Positions 1 through 64,000 of a DNA stretch of 64,000 nucleotides are shown here, one piece after another. The notes below the pieces were generated by a model. The model did no database searches. It saw only the letters and a list, made by a program, of their open reading frames with translations, and had not been told where the DNA came from. The position numbers and the translations under genes are program-made. Source of the stretch: Orientallactaga sibirica (taxonomy: Eukaryota > Chordata > Mammalia > Rodentia > Dipodidae); assembly GCA_036365145.1 (NCBI GenBank), contig JAEOAD010000048.1:10891001-10955000 (forward strand), in the 5' to 3' direction. Position 1 is the stretch's first letter; the number at the start of each line of letters is the position of its first letter.

Positions 1-165
1 AGAGGTTATACCCTTCCTTTGGCTCTTCCATTCTATCTGCCCCCTCTTCCGCAATGTTCCCTGAGCCTTGTAGGGTGTGACAGAGGTGTTTCAGTGCTGG
101 GCACTCCTCCATCCCTTCTTCTCAGCACTATGTTGCCTTTTGGGTGATCCCAGTGCTGACTCGGT
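1..165 (-). mobile_element. LINE-1 3'-end fragment (likely)
   Basis: Pyrimidine-rich sequence running from the window edge to about 165. It reads like the part of a rodent LINE-1 3'UTR lying just upstream of the piece seen at 51918-52135. The family is identified from memory, not by alignment. Confidence 0.4.
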
Positions 166-404
166 TTCTTAATTACACATATGACCAGTAATATTTTCCT
201 TTTCTTCTTCTGGTTTGCTTTTCTAGAACTTTGTCTATTTTAGCCAACACTTCCTGTTCATTGGCACAAAGACAAACATGTGTTCTTTTTCAATTTTTAA
301 TGGGTATAGAATCAGTAGTGATGCACCCTTTATATTTTCTCTCTGGCTTGCCATGGATTTACTAAAGTTTATTAGGCTTAAAATATTCAACTTTTGGCTT
401 TAGT

Positions 405-765
405 GTTTGTTACAACTTGAATCTGAAATCTCAAAGGTCCCTCACAGGACCATATTTGAGGGCTTGGTTTCCAGGTTTGGCACTATTTGAAAGGGTGTGG
501 AGCCTAAGGAGGTGGAGCTTGGCTGGCAGAAGTAGGTCACTCAGGGTGGGCTTTTGAAGGTTGTGCCTGCCCCTGGTTTCGGTCTAGTTGTTCCATGTGA
601 ACAGTTCCTGTCTCCCTCTCACCACCCCTGTCAGAGCCACACCATGGCCATGCCTTTCCCACCACAATGGACTACAGTGCTCTGAAATCATAAGCCAAAG
701 TAATTTTTCCCTTAACTTGTTCTATTAGGTATTCTGTCACAATAACGTGAAAGTAACTAATACAA
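405..765 (+). mobile_element. MaLR-type LTR (old)
   Basis: It has the layout of a MaLR LTR: an early 'ctcaaaggtccc' segment, a central 'ggtggagc' region, 'accatggccatgcc', then 'ataagccaaagtaa' and an end 'gtaactaatacaa'. It resembles the 6819-7168 LTR in plan but is more diverged. No target duplication was found. Confidence 0.6.
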
Positions 766-837
766 TGCTCATTATCATTAATCCCCCTTGGTTAATTTCT
801 GCTCTTAAATGCTAATTCCTTCATTGTACTTTTCTGA

Positions 838-988
838 TTTTTTTTTCAAGGTAAGGTCTTGCTCTAGCCTGGGCTGACCTAGAATTCACTATGTAGTCTC
901 AGGGTCTCAGGGTAGCCTCGAACTCACAGAAGTTCTCCCACCTCTGCCTCTTGAATGCTGGGATTAAAGGCGTACAGCACCAGCTACT
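838..988 (-). mobile_element. B1-type SINE
   Basis: Antisense B1, with T-tail, 'gggctgacctagaattcac' and 'tgctgggattaaaggcg'. It contains a short local duplication of 'gtctcaggg'. Confidence 0.85.
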
Positions 989-1098
989 TTTCTGACTTTG
1001 ATATGCTATTCTTCTAACTTTTTATGATGGACATATAGGCCATTTTCATTCTTTTTTTTTTTTTCCAATACAAACACCTAGGCATATATATATATATT

Positions 1099-1349
1099 TT
1101 TTTGGAGAGAGACAGAGAGAGACAGAGAGAGATGGAGAGGAAGACAGATAGAGATGGGCATGCCAGCAGGCTCTCAGCTGCTGCGAATGAAATCCAGATA
1201 TGTGCGCCCCCTTGTGGTCAAGTGCAGCATTGCGCCCTTGTGTCACTTTGCATCTTTGCATCTGGCTAAATGTGGGACCTGGAGATTGGAACCCAGTTCT
1301 TAGGCTCAGGAGGCAGGCACCTTAATCGTTAAGCCATTTCTCCAGCCCT
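1099..1349 (-). mobile_element. tRNA-type SINE, longest subfamily
   Basis: Antisense copy ending 'aagccatttctccagccc'. It has the extra 'tggtcaagtgcagcattgcg' segment that marks the longest subfamily (also at 18995 and 63463). Confidence 0.88.
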
Positions 1350-1628
1350 AAGCCTATATTTTTAAGTAAGCTGTAGTCTACAGGTTTTGTATTTTCATTA
1401 TGTTTCAGTTAAAAAAATCTCTGGTTTCTATTGTTACTTCTTTGATTTACTGGTTATCTGCAAGTGCATTTTAAGCTATATTTTAAGTGTTCATTAGTAG
1501 CTTGATGCTACTGAGAATAGAGAATATAGCCTGTATTTAAATCATGTTAACTACTTTGAGAATTATTTTATGACTCAGTTTGTGATCAATGAGGAAAAAA
1601 GTTATTGTATATTGAGCCTAGCACATCA

Positions 1629-63454
<61,826 letters not shown>

Positions 63455-63683
63455 AATCTTTTTTTTTTGAGAGAGAGTCAGAGAGAGAGAGAGAGAGAGG
63501 GAGGGAGATGGGCACACCAGAGGCCTCTCAGCCACTGTGAACGAACTCCGGACGTGTGCACCCCCTTGTGGGCAAGTGTAGCACTGCGCCCTGTGTCACT
63601 TTTGCATCTGGCTAAACGTGCGAACTGGTGTTCTTAGGCTTGGCAGATGGGCGCCTTTAACCACCAAGCCATCTCTCCAGCCC
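63455..63683 (-). mobile_element. tRNA-type SINE, longest subfamily
   Basis: Antisense with 'gggcaagtgtagcactgcg' insertion. Confidence 0.92.
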
Positions 63684-64000
63684 TCTTTTTTTTTTTTAAA
63701 GTGACAATTGCCAGTGGTTGAGATTGGGTGCTCTGTAATTCATAATTTTTCTTTACAGTATGAACTTACTCTAAGGGGGCTTAAGATGCAATTCTAACAC
63801 CAGTTCCTCAATGCGTGCAGTTAGTCACAACGAACATAGGATGTAGGCAAATGAGTAATCTAACCCCCACAGCTGACCAAAGAACTCTGAGTGTCTGTTC
63901 GGATCAAGAGGGCGGCACTCGTGATTTGGAGTCTGGTATGGACCAGGCCTGCAATCCGCTATCCGCTTCCTTCAGATGACCACAAGCAGAGCTACACCAC
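63684..64000. other. Intron, unique sequence to the window edge
   Basis: No exon or repeat recognised. Confidence 0.5.

Overview
This window is nuclear DNA from a mammal, most likely a rodent. It is AT-rich and intron-dominated, with about a hundred short retroposons. Most belong to two families: a tRNA-derived SINE with a GGTTCGATTCC-like B box and an (AAATA)n tail, and a 7SL-derived B1 element. B4/RSINE composites, ID, MIR, L2, LINE-1 3' ends and MaLR-type LTRs are also present. The SINE consensus resembles what I remember from jerboa (Jaculus), but that species call is from memory and only moderately certain.

Only one protein-coding gene is supported: FRY (furry homolog), on the minus strand. 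I placed 18 consecutive internal exons, running from 62699 down to 1776. Every intron is GT-AG, every splice phase agrees, and the exons join into 838 uninterrupted codons. The segment covers the later part of the N-terminal furry (MOR2/PAG1-like) domain and the helical-repeat region after it, roughly residues 360 to 1200 of a protein of about 3,000 residues. The start codon and 5' exons lie beyond 64000, and the remaining 3' exons lie before position 1. Residue choices match FRY rather than its paralogue FRYL.

Layout by coordinate: 1-1775 lies in the intron after the last visible exon and holds a LINE-1 3' end, a MaLR LTR and SINEs. 1776-17985 is exon-dense, with 11 exons. 17986-33588 is a 15.6 kb intron with a SINE-rich left half, a 2.2 kb repeat-poor stretch (28122-30330) containing a possible muscle-type enhancer, and a 36-copy 54-bp minisatellite (31008-32951). 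33589-47570 holds six more exons. 47571-62597 is a 15.0 kb intron with a U6 snRNA pseudogene, a 0.5 kb TATC satellite, an unexplained 124-codon open frame and a 75-bp repeat next to a B1 element. The first visible exon is at 62598-62699, and only intron follows it.

I see no new multi-gene system. The observations most worth checking are the young tandem arrays (54 bp and 75 bp), a palindromic 27-bp sequence present twice around one FRY exon, the MEF2/TEAD-like cluster at about 28.87 kb, the unexplained open frame at 57.2-57.6 kb, and SINE insertions showing nesting, target reuse and subfamily structure.
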